DNA of 64,000 nucleotides, from the NCBI RefSeq assembly GCF_014644455.1, contig NZ_BMKS01000008.1, positions 1 through 64,000 of the forward strand, in the 5' to 3' direction. Shown here piece after piece: positions 20,605 to 29,203 of the stretch. Every line of letters begins with the position of its first letter. Positions within the stretch are counted from its first letter, which is position 1. The notes beneath the pieces were generated by a model. It saw only the letters and a program-made list of their open reading frames with translations, did not search any database and had not been told where the DNA came from. Source of the DNA: Caldovatus sediminis. GTDB taxonomy: Bacteria > Pseudomonadota > Alphaproteobacteria > Acetobacterales > Acetobacteraceae. The position numbers and the translations under genes are program-made.

Positions 20605-21900
20605 ATGGCGACCAACATCCTGATGCCGGCGCTGAGCCCGACCATGACGGAGGGCAACCTGGCGCGCTGGCTCAAGAAGGAGGGCGACCGGGTCAAGGCC
20701 GGCGAGGTGATCGCCGAGATCGAGACCGACAAGGCGACCATGGAGGTCGAGGCGGTGGACGAGGGGATCCTCGGCAGGATCCTCGTCCCCGACGGCACCC
20801 AGGGGGTGAAGGTGAACCAGCCGATCGCGGTGCTGGTCGAGGAGGGCGAGGCGGTGCCGGGCGGCCCGGCGGCGGCGCCGGCGCCCGCGCCCGCAGCGGC
20901 GGTCCCTGCGCCGGCCGCGCCCGCCGCCGCGGCTCCGCAGCCGGCACCGCCTCCGCGCGGGAACGGGCAGGACAGGGCGGCGCAGCGCCTCTTCGTCTCG
21001 CCGCTCGCGCGGCGCATGGCGCAGCAGGCGGGGCTCGACCTGTCGCGGATCGCGGGCAGCGGACCGGGCGGGCGGATCGTGAAGGCGGACGTCGAGGCGG
21101 CGCTCGCGCGCGGCGCGCCGCAGCCGGTGGCCGCGCCGGCGCCCGCCGCGCCCGCGCCGGCCGCGGCCCGCCCGGCCGCCCCGCCGCCGCCGATCGCCGC
21201 GCCGCACACCGCCGTGCCGCACAGCACGATGCGCAGGGTGATCGCGCGCCGCCTCTCCGAGTCGAAGGCGACGATCCCCCACTTCTACGTCTCGATGGAC
21301 GTCGAGCTCGACGCGCTGCTGAAGCTCCGCGCCGACCTCAACGCGCGCGCGCCGAAGGAGGGGGCGCCGGGCGCGTTCCGGCTCTCGGTCAACGACCTGA
21401 TCATCAAGGCGGCGGCCGTGACGCTCCGGCGCTTCCCGAACGTCAACGCCTCCTGGACCGAGGACGCGATCATCCGGTACCACGACGTGGACATCTCGGT
21501 CGCCGTGGCGATCCCGGACGGGCTGATCACGCCGATCATCCGCAAGGCCGACCAGAAGGGCCTCGCCGCGATCAGCAACGAGATGCGCGACCTCGCCGAG
21601 CGCGCCCGGGCCGGCAAGCTGAAGCCGGAGGAGTTCCAGGGCGGCGGCTTCTCCATCTCCAACATGGGCATGTACGGCGTGCGCGACTTCGCCGCGGTCA
21701 TCAACCCGCCGCAGGCCGCCATCCTCGCCGTGGGCGCGGGCGAGAAGCGGGCGGTGGTGAAGGACGGGGCGCTCGCGATCGCGACGGTGATGACCTGCAC
21801 GCTCAGCGTGGACCACCGCGTGGTGGACGGCGCGCTGGCGGCGGAGTGGCTCGCCGACTTCCGGCGCACGGTGGAGGACCCGCTGAGCCTGATGCTGTGA
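20605..21900 (+). CDS. pdhC: Pyruvate dehydrogenase E2, dihydrolipoamide acetyltransferase
   Basis: Core enzyme that transfers the acetyl group from its lipoyl arm to CoA. The 431-residue protein has one lipoyl domain (residues 1-77, Lys43 in TDKA), a long Ala/Pro hinge, a peripheral-subunit-binding domain (about 133-170, [20 protein letters not shown] to [12 protein letters not shown]), a second Ala/Pro hinge, and the catalytic acyltransferase domain ending in the active-site [10 protein letters not shown] motif (His and Asp). ATG 20605 follows AAGGGGAG. Its stop overlaps the GTG of the next gene. Confidence 0.96.
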   Translation: MATNILMPALSPTMTEGNLARWLKKEGDRVKAGEVIAEIETDKATMEVEAVDEGILGRILVPDGTQGVKVNQPIAVLVEEGEAVPGGPAAAPAPAPAAAVPAPAAPAAAAPQPAPPPRGNGQDRAAQRLFVSPLARRMAQQAGLDLSRIAGSGPGGRIVKADVEAALARGAPQPVAAPAPAAPAPAAARPAAPPPPIAAPHTAVPHSTMRRVIARRLSESKATIPHFYVSMDVELDALLKLRADLNARAPKEGAPGAFRLSVNDLIIKAAAVTLRRFPNVNASWTEDAIIRYHDVDISVAVAIPDGLITPIIRKADQKGLAAISNEMRDLAERARAGKLKPEEFQGGGFSISNMGMYGVRDFAAVINPPQAAILAVGAGEKRAVVKDGALAIATVMTCTLSVDHRVVDGALAAEWLADFRRTVEDPLSLML

Positions 21901-22385
21901 CCCCGCCGGGGCTCCTGCTCCGCGACGCGGCGCCGGGGGACGCGCCGCTCCTCGCCCGCTTCGTGCGCGCCCTCGCCGCCTATGAGCGGCTGGAGCACGA
22001 GGCGGTCGGCACGGAGGAGGACTTCCGCCGCCTGCTGTTCGGCACGCCGCCGCGCGCGGAGGCGCTGATCGCCGAATCCGGCGGCGCGCCGGTCGGCTTC
22101 GCGCTGTGGTACTACGCGGTCTCGACCTTCCTCGCGAAGCCCTCGCTCTACGTCGAGGACGTGTTCGTCGAGCCGGCGCATCGCGGCCGCGGCATCGGGC
22201 GCGCGATCTTCCGCGACCTGGCGCGGCGGGCCCTCGCGGCGGGCTGCGGACGGATGGAGTGGTCGGTGCTCGACTGGAACGCGCCCGCCATCGCGTTCTA
22301 TCGTTCCCTCGGCGCGCGCCCGCGCGAGGGATGGACCTTGCAACGCCTGAGCGGCCCCGCGCTCGCCGCGCTGGCCGCCGCCTGA
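21897..22385 (+). CDS. GNAT-family N-acetyltransferase (diamine/thialysine acetyltransferase-like)
   Basis: A 162-residue acetyl-CoA-dependent N-acetyltransferase. The acetyl-CoA loop [20 protein letters not shown] and the flanking [11 protein letters not shown] and [21 protein letters not shown] segments match the SSAT-like branch that acetylates polyamines or thialysine. The GTG start at 21897 overlaps the pdhC stop (GTGA), so it is translationally coupled; an alternative longer frame starting inside pdhC is rejected. It sits between E2 and E3 of the pyruvate dehydrogenase operon, just where its cosubstrate acetyl-CoA is made. The acceptor substrate is not known. Confidence 0.85.
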   Translation: MTPPGLLLRDAAPGDAPLLARFVRALAAYERLEHEAVGTEEDFRRLLFGTPPRAEALIAESGGAPVGFALWYYAVSTFLAKPSLYVEDVFVEPAHRGRGIGRAIFRDLARRALAAGCGRMEWSVLDWNAPAIAFYRSLGARPREGWTLQRLSGPALAALAAA

Positions 22386-22398
22386 GGGGACCGGAGGA

Positions 22399-23799
22399 AT
22401 GGCCGAGCAGAGCTTCGACCTGATCGTGCTTGGCGGCGGGCCCGGCGGCTACGTCGCCGCGATCCGCGCCGCCCAGCTCGGCATGCGGACCGCCCTGGTC
22501 GAGCGCGAGCACCTGGGCGGCATCTGCCTCAACTGGGGCTGCATCCCGACCAAGGCGCTGCTGCGCACGAGCGAGATCAACCACCTGCTGCGCACGCTCG
22601 ACCGCTACGGCTTCGCGGCCGACAACGTCCGCTACGACTTCGGCAAGGTGATCCAGCGCTCGCGCGCCGTCGCCAGGCAGCTCAGCGACGGCGTGCGCTT
22701 CCTCATGCGCAAGAACAAGGTCACCGTCCTCGACGGGCACGGCAGGCTCGCGGGGAAGGGGAAGCTCGCGGTGAGCAAGGACGGCAGGCCCGTCGCGGAG
22801 CTCGCCGCGCCGCACATCATCCTCGCGACCGGGGCGCGCGCGCGCGTGCTGCCGGGGATCGAGCCGGACGGCAGGCTGATCTGGACCTACAGGGAGGCGA
22901 TGGTGCCGCCGGCGCTGCCGAGGCGGCTGATCGTCATCGGCTCCGGCGCGATCGGGTCCGAATTCGCCTCCTTCTACCTCGACATGGGCAGCGAGGTGAC
23001 GCTGATCGAGGTGCTCGACCGCGTCCTGCCGGTGGAGGACGCGGAGATCAGCGCCTTCGTCCGCAAGGCCTTCGAGAAGCAGGGGATGAAGGTCCTCACC
23101 GGCGCGAAGGTGCAGGGCGTGCGCAAGGGCGCGGACGAGGTGACCGCGATCGTCGAGGCGGACGGAAGGGTGCAGGAGATCGCGGCGGACCGGGTGATCT
23201 CCGCGGTGGGCATCGTCGGCAACGTCGAGGACATCGGCATCGAGGGCACCGGCGTGAAGGTGGACCGCACCCATGTCGTGACCGACGAGTGGTGCCGCAC
23301 CGGGGAGCCGGGGGTCTACGCCATCGGCGACCTCTGCGGGCCTCCCTGGCTCGCCCACAAGGCCTCGCACGAGGGCGTGCTCTGCGTGGAGAAGATCGCC
23401 GGGGTCGAGGGCGTGCACCCGCTCGACGTCCGCAACATCCCGGGCTGCACCTACTGCCGCCCGCAGGTCGCCTCGGTCGGCCTGACCGAGGCGGCGGCGA
23501 AGGAGGCCGGCTACGAGGTGCGGATCGGCCGCTTCCCCTTCATCGGCAACGGCAAGGCGATCGCGCTCGGCGAGCCGGAGGGCCTGGTGAAGACGGTGTT
23601 CGACGCGCGGACCGGCGAGCTGCTCGGCGCCCACATGGTCGGCGCCGAGGTGACGGAGCTGATCCAGGGCTACGCCATCGCCCGCACCCTGGAGGCGACC
23701 GAGGCGGAGCTGATCGCGACCGTCTTCCCCCACCCGACCATCAGCGAAACCATGCACGAGGCGGTGCTTGATGCCTATGGCCGGGTGATCCACATCTAG
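22399..23799 (+). CDS. lpdA: Dihydrolipoamide dehydrogenase (E3)
   Basis: Flavoprotein that reoxidises the lipoyl groups of E2 and passes electrons to NAD+. The 466-residue protein has the N-terminal FAD site ([18 protein letters not shown]), the redox-active disulfide [15 protein letters not shown], the NAD site ([14 protein letters not shown]), the second FAD motif (GVYAIGDL), and the C-terminal [17 protein letters not shown] with the catalytic His-Glu pair. There is no extra lipoyl domain. It lies 13 bases after the GNAT gene and just before lipA. Confidence 0.96.
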   Translation: MAEQSFDLIVLGGGPGGYVAAIRAAQLGMRTALVEREHLGGICLNWGCIPTKALLRTSEINHLLRTLDRYGFAADNVRYDFGKVIQRSRAVARQLSDGVRFLMRKNKVTVLDGHGRLAGKGKLAVSKDGRPVAELAAPHIILATGARARVLPGIEPDGRLIWTYREAMVPPALPRRLIVIGSGAIGSEFASFYLDMGSEVTLIEVLDRVLPVEDAEISAFVRKAFEKQGMKVLTGAKVQGVRKGADEVTAIVEADGRVQEIAADRVISAVGIVGNVEDIGIEGTGVKVDRTHVVTDEWCRTGEPGVYAIGDLCGPPWLAHKASHEGVLCVEKIAGVEGVHPLDVRNIPGCTYCRPQVASVGLTEAAAKEAGYEVRIGRFPFIGNGKAIALGEPEGLVKTVFDARTGELLGAHMVGAEVTELIQGYAIARTLEATEAELIATVFPHPTISETMHEAVLDAYGRVIHI

Positions 23800-23806
23800 C
23801 CCCGCC

Positions 23807-24787
23807 ATGGCCATGCGCATCGAGATAGACCATCGCGGGGCGGACCGGGCGGCGCCGCGCCACCCGGAGAAGGCGCACCGCCCGGACAACCCGATCCAGC
23901 GCAAGCCCGCCTGGATCCGGGTGAAGGCGCCCACGCACCCCGTCTATCACGAGACGCGGGCCCTGATGCGCGAGCAGAAGCTGGTCACCGTCTGCGAGGA
24001 GGCCGCCTGCCCGAACATCGGCGAGTGCTGGTCGCAGCGCCACGCCACCATGATGATCATGGGCGACATCTGCACCCGCGCCTGCGGCTTCTGCAACGTC
24101 GCGACCGGCCTGCCGCGCGCGCTCGATCCCGACGAGCCGCGGCGGGTGGGCGAGGCGGTGGCGAGGCTCGGCCTGCGCCACGTCGTGGTGACCTCGGTGG
24201 ACCGCGACGACCTGGCGGACGGCGGCGCCGCGCATTTCGCGCGGACCATCGGCGCCATCCGCGCCGCGGCGCCGGGGACGACCGTCGAGGTCCTGACCCC
24301 GGACTTCCTCCGCAAGGACGGCGCGCTGGAGGTGGTGGTCGCGGCGCGGCCCGACGTGTTCAACCACAACCTCGAGACGGTGCCGCGACTGTACCCGACG
24401 ATCCGGCCGGGCGCCCGCTACTACCACAGCCTGCGCCTGCTCGACCGCGCGAAGCAGCTCGATCCCGCGCTCTTCACCAAGTCGGGGCTGATGGTGGGCC
24501 TCGGCGAATCGCGGACCGAGGTGATGCAGGTGATGGACGACCTGCGCAGCGCGGAGGTGGATTTCCTCACCATCGGCCAGTACCTGCAGCCCACGGCGAA
24601 GCACGCCGCGGTGGACCGCTTCGTCACGCCGGAGGAGTTCGAGGACTACGCGCGCCTGGCGCGCGCCAAGGGGTTCCTGCTGGTGTCCGCGACGCCGCTG
24701 ACCCGCTCCTCCTACCACGCGGACCGCGACTTCGCCGCGCTGCGCGCCGCCCGCGAGGCGAAGCTCGCGGCCGCGGCGCCCGCCTGA
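23807..24787 (+). CDS. lipA: Lipoyl synthase
   Basis: Radical-SAM enzyme that inserts two sulfur atoms into octanoyl groups to make lipoyl cofactor on E2 domains. The 326-residue protein has both iron-sulfur cluster motifs: the auxiliary cluster in [13 protein letters not shown] (three cysteines) and the radical-SAM CTRACGFC (CxxxCxxC). The C-terminal [10 protein letters not shown] carries the conserved serine that ligates the auxiliary cluster. A second ATG six bases in could also be the start. Its position after lpdA makes functional sense, since it modifies the lipoyl domains of PdhB and PdhC. Confidence 0.97.
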   Translation: MAMRIEIDHRGADRAAPRHPEKAHRPDNPIQRKPAWIRVKAPTHPVYHETRALMREQKLVTVCEEAACPNIGECWSQRHATMMIMGDICTRACGFCNVATGLPRALDPDEPRRVGEAVARLGLRHVVVTSVDRDDLADGGAAHFARTIGAIRAAAPGTTVEVLTPDFLRKDGALEVVVAARPDVFNHNLETVPRLYPTIRPGARYYHSLRLLDRAKQLDPALFTKSGLMVGLGESRTEVMQVMDDLRSAEVDFLTIGQYLQPTAKHAAVDRFVTPEEFEDYARLARAKGFLLVSATPLTRSSYHADRDFAALRAAREAKLAAAAPA

Positions 24788-24801
24788 GGCCGCCGCGCCG
24801 C

Positions 24802-25272
24802 ATGCCGACCCACGCCGAGAAGCGGGTGCTCCGCTACACGCCGGAGGAGCTGTTCGACCTGGTGGCGGACGTCCAGCGCTACCCGGAGTTCCTGCCCTGG
24901 TGCGTCGGCGCGCGCGTGCTCTCGCGCACGGAGACCGAGCTCGTCGCCGACCTCACCATCGGGTTCAAGATCTTCCGCGAGACCTTCCGCAGCCATGTGG
25001 TGCTGGAGCGGCCGCACCAGGTCCACGTCAGGTACCTCAACGGCCCGTTCCGCTATCTCAACAACCATTGGCGGTTCACTGCGGTCGATGGCGGGACGGA
25101 GGTGGACTTCTTCGTGGACTTCGAGTTCCGCAGCCGCATCCTGCAGGCGGCGATCGGCGTGGTGTTCAACGAGGCGGTGCGGCTCATGGTCCGCGCCTTC
25201 GAGCGCCGCGCGATGCTGCTCTACGGCCGGCGGCCCCCCGGCGTGCCGACCCCGGCGCCAGCGCCTTCCTGA
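24802..25272 (+). CDS. RatA/Coq10-like START-domain protein
   Basis: A 156-residue protein of the SRPBCC/START fold. It matches the RatA/Coq10 family (HAEKRVLRYTPEELFDLVADVQRYPEFLPWCVGARV, then LTIGFKIFRETFRSHV, then FFVDFEFRS). Coq10 helps ubiquinone function; the E. coli relative RatA was described as a ribosome-association toxin, but most members are probably lipid or quinone carriers. The order lipA then ratA-like is common in alphaproteobacteria. A proline-rich tail (about residues 143-156) is not part of the fold. Confidence 0.85.
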   Translation: MPTHAEKRVLRYTPEELFDLVADVQRYPEFLPWCVGARVLSRTETELVADLTIGFKIFRETFRSHVVLERPHQVHVRYLNGPFRYLNNHWRFTAVDGGTEVDFFVDFEFRSRILQAAIGVVFNEAVRLMVRAFERRAMLLYGRRPPGVPTPAPAPS

Positions 25273-25356
25273 CCGCGGAGCCGTTCAGCGGCCCTGATCG
25301 GCGGCATCAACGCTTTGCGTTGGCCCGCCGCTCCGGGACGCGGCAGGCTGGCGCGC

Positions 25357-26004
25357 ATGACCTACCTGCTGTACGGGGACCGCGGCTCCGGCTCCGCCGC
25401 GGTGGAGATGGCGCTGGCCGAGATCGGCGCCCCCTGCGCGCTGCGCGCGGTGCCGCTGGAGCGCGAGGCGCAACGCGCGGCCGGGCACCTGCGCCTCAAC
25501 CCGATGGGCCGGATCCCGGTTCTGGTGCTGCCGGACGGCACGGTGGTGACGGAATCGCTCGCGATCCTGCTGACGCTCTGCGACCGGCATCCGCAGGCCG
25601 CGCTGCTGCCGCCGCCCGGCGATTCCGCGCGCGCCACGGCGCTGCGCTGGATGGCGCTCGCCGCCGGCGAGTTCTATCCGCACGTCACCCGCCACGACTA
25701 TCCGGAGCGCTTCAGTCCCGACCCCGCCCACTGGCCGGCGATCCGCGCCCGCGCGGTCGAGATGGGCCGCGCGGCCTGGCGCGTCGTCGAGGAGCACGCC
25801 GGCCTGCGCGATGGTGGGGAGGAGCCCTTCCTGCTCGGTGCGCGCTTCTCGATCGCCGACATCTACCTCGCCGTGCTGTCGCGCTGGATGGGTGGCGCGG
25901 CCTGGCTTCCGGGGAGCTGTCCGCGCATGGCGCGACTCGCCCGGGCGGTCGCCGCGCGCCCGGCCATCGCACCGGTCTGGGAGCGCCATTTCGGCGCCGC
26001 GTGA
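25357..26004 (+). CDS. Glutathione S-transferase family protein
   Basis: A 215-residue GST. The N-terminal thioredoxin-like domain begins TYLLYGDRGSGSAAVEMALAEIG and contains the cis-proline GRIPVLVLPDGTVVTESLAIL, where the glutathione-binding ES pair is in TESLAIL. The helical C-terminal domain includes FLLGARFSIADIYLAVLSRW, with the usual N-capping box and the conserved Asp. The Cys/Ser/Tyr that would activate the thiol cannot be assigned by eye. ATG 25357 gives the standard length; a frame starting at 25315 would add 14 residues. Confidence 0.85.
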   Translation: MTYLLYGDRGSGSAAVEMALAEIGAPCALRAVPLEREAQRAAGHLRLNPMGRIPVLVLPDGTVVTESLAILLTLCDRHPQAALLPPPGDSARATALRWMALAAGEFYPHVTRHDYPERFSPDPAHWPAIRARAVEMGRAAWRVVEEHAGLRDGGEEPFLLGARFSIADIYLAVLSRWMGGAAWLPGSCPRMARLARAVAARPAIAPVWERHFGAA

Positions 26005-26012
26005 GGCCGGTC

Positions 26013-26561
26013 CTAGCGCGCCGGCGCCGTCCCGCAGCGGTTCTCCAGCCGCCCGCCATCGGCGATCGCCATCGCGACCACGATCTCGTCGGGCCGCGGC
26101 GCGTCGGCGATGCCGATCGTGATCGTGTCGAAATGCGCGAAGGACCACGCGTCGTCCTTGCGGCCGAGCGGCAGGTCCAGCGTCGCGCCCGCCGCCGCGA
26201 CCTTCACGTTCGACGGGATCACCGCCTTGCCGCCGCCGATCGCCGCGCGCATCGGCCGGCCGAGCATCGGGTGCACGCAGGCCGCGCCGTGCTCCATCTC
26301 CCCGGCGACGCCGACGATCGCGCCCTTGCCGTAGCTCACCGCGGGTCCGCCGAGCAGCCTCGCCAGCTCGCCCATGAATCGCTCGCCGAGCGCCGCGCCG
26401 GCCTCCCAGAGCGGGCGCAGATCCGCCGCGTGGCGGCCGGCGAAGGGGTTCGCGATCACGGCGAGCGCCACGGCGCGCACCACGGGGCGCGGCGCCTCGC
26501 GTCCCAGCTCGGAGAAGACCTGCTCGCGCGTCAGCACCAGCTTGCGGATCGCCGGGGTCAT
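26013..26561 (-). CDS. Amino acid synthesis family protein (PF06684-like)
   Basis: A 182-residue member of the 'amino acid synthesis' family, which is mechanistically uncharacterised despite the name. Recognised by IRKLVLTREQVFSELG, VALAVIANPFAGRHAADLRPL, SYGKGAIVG, GGGKAVIPSNVKV, SFAHFDTITI and RPDEIVVAMAIADGGR. Homologues often lie beside amidases, transporters or catabolic genes. It starts 7 bases after the stop of the cyclase-like gene, so the two are probably cotranscribed. It is convergent with the GST gene (8-base gap). I assign no reaction. Confidence 0.8.
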   Translation of the reverse strand: MTPAIRKLVLTREQVFSELGREAPRPVVRAVALAVIANPFAGRHAADLRPLWEAGAALGERFMGELARLLGGPAVSYGKGAIVGVAGEMEHGAACVHPMLGRPMRAAIGGGKAVIPSNVKVAAAGATLDLPLGRKDDAWSFAHFDTITIGIADAPRPDEIVVAMAIADGGRLENRCGTAPAR

Positions 26562-26568
26562 GGCCGGA

Positions 26569-27237
26569 TCATCCCGCGCCCGCCGCCGGGCCGCTGCCGC
26601 GATGCCTTCCGTTCGACAGGTACGGCCAGAACAGCGCGTGGGCCAGGTAGAAGTTCTCGCAGTGGATCGGGTCGGGCAGGTACACGCCGTCCCCCATGCG
26701 GATCGCCAGGAAGTGGTCCGCGAGCTTGACGCCGGGGTTCTTCTCGGCGTTCAGGAAATCGTCCTGGCATCCGTGCTGGAGCTTGGTGACCAGGTGGCGG
26801 TTCAGCTCGCGCACCAGGTCGCGCGCCTCCGGGCTCCAGCGGCCGCGCGGCGCGCCCGGCTCGAGCGCGGAGATCGAGATCTTCTGGAAGCCCGTGCCGG
26901 TGAAGCGCCAGCAGCTCATCATGTCGTAGTCGGAGACCATGAGCTGCCCGCCGTGGCCGAGCACCGTGCCGGTCTCGTTGGTCTTGGCCTTGGTCGCGAA
27001 GGTCTTGGCCGGCAGCGTGCCGTGGAAGGCACGCGCGGCCCGCCGGGGGCAGCGGAAGATGATCAGCAGGTTGCGCTCGGCGGTGAAGCGGCGCAGGACC
27101 ATGATGTCCCGCGCGTCCATCCCGGACTCCGCCGACAGGCGGAGGTCCAGGCCGTCGGCGCCCGCCGCCCTTGCCTGCCGCTCCTTGCCGCGCGCGAGGT
27201 CGGCGAGACCCGCGGCGCTGATCCTGAGGCCGGACAT
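26569..27237 (-). CDS. Compact edema-factor/CyaA/ExoY-like nucleotidyl cyclase-domain protein
   Basis: A 222-residue protein that aligns by eye with the catalytic core of the bacterial toxin cyclases (anthrax edema factor, Bordetella CyaA, Pseudomonas ExoY). Landmarks in order: AERNLLIIFRCPRR (Arg62, cf. AERDTLIQVRP in CyaA); AKTFATKAKTNETG (Lys78 and Lys85, spaced by seven as in CyaA Lys58/Lys65); SDYDMM (Asp103 and Asp105, cf. ADIDMF with Asp188/Asp190); and LNRHLVTKLQHG (His155, cf. VVQHG with His298), then ADHFLAIRMGDGVYLP like the toxins' EKIFVVSATGE. The asparagine six residues after the histidine in the toxins is not at the same place. Only 18 residues separate Lys85 from Asp103 where CyaA has over 100, so one subdomain is absent. 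There is no signal peptide. It lies in a small operon with the PF06684-like gene. Activity and target are inferred. Confidence 0.7.
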   Translation of the reverse strand: MSGLRISAAGLADLARGKERQARAAGADGLDLRLSAESGMDARDIMVLRRFTAERNLLIIFRCPRRAARAFHGTLPAKTFATKAKTNETGTVLGHGGQLMVSDYDMMSCWRFTGTGFQKISISALEPGAPRGRWSPEARDLVRELNRHLVTKLQHGCQDDFLNAEKNPGVKLADHFLAIRMGDGVYLPDPIHCENFYLAHALFWPYLSNGRHRGSGPAAGAG

Positions 27238-27336
27238 GCGGCGCCCCCCGATGCTGCGGCCTCGCAGTGTAGCGGAGGCGTGCGGTCCGCGCAGCCCGTT
27301 CCTCCGCCGCTGCCGGGCGGCGGAGGGGGCTCGCCG

Positions 27337-27693
27337 TCATGCCGCACCGGGTGTCGCGCCAGGGGCCGCGAGCCGGTGCTGCGCCACCCTCGCAAGGTGG
27401 CCGAGCTTGTCGGCGCGGCCGGCGCTGGCCTCGTTCAGGAAGTCGAGCCGGGCCCTGAGCGCGGCGTTGAAGTCGGTGCAGCGGCTCAGCGTCTCGAACA
27501 GCGCCACCTGCGCCCGGAGGCGCCGGGTCATGAAGCCCGTCATCTCGTGGGCCAGCAGCATGGCCGTCTCCGCGGCCTGCCACTGCGGCGCCACCGACCG
27601 CTCGGCCAACTTCCAGCGGCGTCCGGGATCCGTCGCCGGCCAGGGCGCCCCCGCGGGGCTCCGCGGCCCGGAGGCGGTGGCGATCCTGTCCAT
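27337..27693 (-). CDS. Phasin-like small helical protein
   Basis: A 118-residue protein that is mostly amphipathic helix after a Pro/Arg-rich start. The stretch from QWQAAETAMLLAHEMTGFM to RLRAQVALFETLSRC, and the later LDFLNEASAGRADKLGHLARVAQ, resemble phasin-family proteins that coat polyhydroxyalkanoate granules, but the match is only general and a coiled-coil adaptor of other kind is equally possible. ATG 27693 was chosen because residues upstream of it are low-complexity. It is upstream of the cyclase-like gene on the same strand (99-base gap), so it could be cotranscribed with it. Confidence 0.55.
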   Translation of the reverse strand: MDRIATASGPRSPAGAPWPATDPGRRWKLAERSVAPQWQAAETAMLLAHEMTGFMTRRLRAQVALFETLSRCTDFNAALRARLDFLNEASAGRADKLGHLARVAQHRLAAPGATPGAA

Positions 27694-27938
27694 CGCGCGT
27701 GTTTCCCTGCTTCGCTGCCGGACCGCGGACGCTTCCCATCCCTCAACGCGTGAGGGACGACGGCACGACTCCGACGAGGAAAGCACAGGTCGCCGGACTG
27801 CCGGCGCGATCGCCCGGCCTTTCCGCCGCCGCATCGGGGTGCCGCGGATGCCTCGCTCGATGCGGGTCGGTGAGCCCGCCCTGGCCGGCGGTTGGTCTCG
27901 CTGGCACACTGTGCGCGCTCTCGTGAAAGGCCTGCCTG

Positions 27939-29009
27939 ATGGTCCACGCTCCCGAACGCCCCGACCCCGGCGCGCCGCCGGTGCGCATCAACCTCTATTC
28001 CGACACCCAGACACGGCCGACGCCGGCGATGAAGGAGGCGATGATGCGCGCCGAGGTCGGCGACGAGCAGCACGGCGACGACCCGACCGTGCACGCGCTC
28101 TGCGACCGCATGGCGGCGCTGACGGGCAAGGAGGCGGCGGTGTTCCTGCCCTCCGGCACGATGTGCAACATCATCGCCACGCTCACCCATTGCCGGCCCG
28201 GCGACGAGATCCTCGCGCACGAGACGGCGCACATCCTGACGAGCGAGGGCGGCGGCCACGCCGCGCTCGGCGGCGTGCAGATCACGCCGCTGCGCGGGCC
28301 GCGCGGCATGTTCACGGCGGAGGAGGTGCGCGCCGCGATCCGCCCGCGCCGGCGCCACGCCCCGCCGCAGACGCTGCTGGAGGTGGAGCAGACCTCCAAC
28401 CTCGGCGGCGGCGCCGTCTGGCCGAAGGCGCAGCTCGACGCGGTCGCGGCGGTGGCGAAGGAGCACGGGCTCGCGACGCACATGGACGGAGCGCGGCTGA
28501 TGAACGCCTGCGTCGCCTCCGGCATCGCGCCGGCGGAGATGGCGGCGGGCTGGGATTCGGTCTGGCTCGACTTCACCAAGGGGCTCGGCGCGCCGCTCGG
28601 CGCCGTGCTGTGCGGCACCGCGGAGTTCATCGACGCCGCCTGGCGCTGGAAGCAGCGCCTCGGCGGGGCGATGCGCCAGGCCGGGATCTGCGCCGCGGCG
28701 TGCCTGTATGCGCTGGATCATCACGTGGACCGGCTGGCGGAGGACCACGCCAACGCCAAGGCCTTCGCCCGCGGGCTGCGACAGATCCCGGGCATCGAGG
28801 TGGTCGAGCCGGACACGAACCTGGTCTATTTCGATCCCTCGGGCGCCGGCGTCAGCGCGCCGGAACTGGTGCGCGCGCTGCGCATGCGCGGCATCCAGAT
28901 CAGCCTGCTCGGCGGAAGGATCCGCGGCTGCACGCATCTCGACGTGACAGCCGCGATGGTCGAGGAGGCGCTCGACGTGATTCGGGAGGTGCTCGCGGAA
29001 CGGGGCTGA
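27939..29009 (+). CDS. ltaE: Low-specificity L-threonine aldolase
   Basis: PLP-dependent enzyme that splits L-threonine or L-allo-threonine to glycine and acetaldehyde. The 356-residue protein shows INLYSDTQTRPTPAM near the start, EVGDEQHGDDPTV, the FLPSGTMCNI segment, LATHMDGARLMNA (Asp and Arg near PLP) and the Schiff-base lysine in LDFTKGLGAPLG. It is of normal length. It diverges from the phasin-like gene, with about 245 bases of shared control region in which I see no clear motif. Confidence 0.92.
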   Translation: MVHAPERPDPGAPPVRINLYSDTQTRPTPAMKEAMMRAEVGDEQHGDDPTVHALCDRMAALTGKEAAVFLPSGTMCNIIATLTHCRPGDEILAHETAHILTSEGGGHAALGGVQITPLRGPRGMFTAEEVRAAIRPRRRHAPPQTLLEVEQTSNLGGGAVWPKAQLDAVAAVAKEHGLATHMDGARLMNACVASGIAPAEMAAGWDSVWLDFTKGLGAPLGAVLCGTAEFIDAAWRWKQRLGGAMRQAGICAAACLYALDHHVDRLAEDHANAKAFARGLRQIPGIEVVEPDTNLVYFDPSGAGVSAPELVRALRMRGIQISLLGGRIRGCTHLDVTAAMVEEALDVIREVLAERG

Positions 29010-29203
29010 GGCCGGGCGTCCGCGGCACTCTGGAGGGGCGGCCCACGCCGCGCCGGGGCCGACGGCATGCACAGTCCGGCGCGAGCGTCGCTGCAAGGCG
29101 ATCACGCGGTTTCGCTCACATGCGACCACCGGCCTGTGCTAGCAGATCCGGGGCGCCCGGCTCGGCCCGCAAGGGGCCGGCAGCCCCGGGAGGACGCGTC
29201 GCC

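Noticed and set aside
24802-25272. Reading this gene as a toxin-antitoxin toxin
   Set aside because: The RatA label for the family is historic; the protein has a START fold, sits after lipA as in many alphaproteobacteria and has no antitoxin gene beside it.
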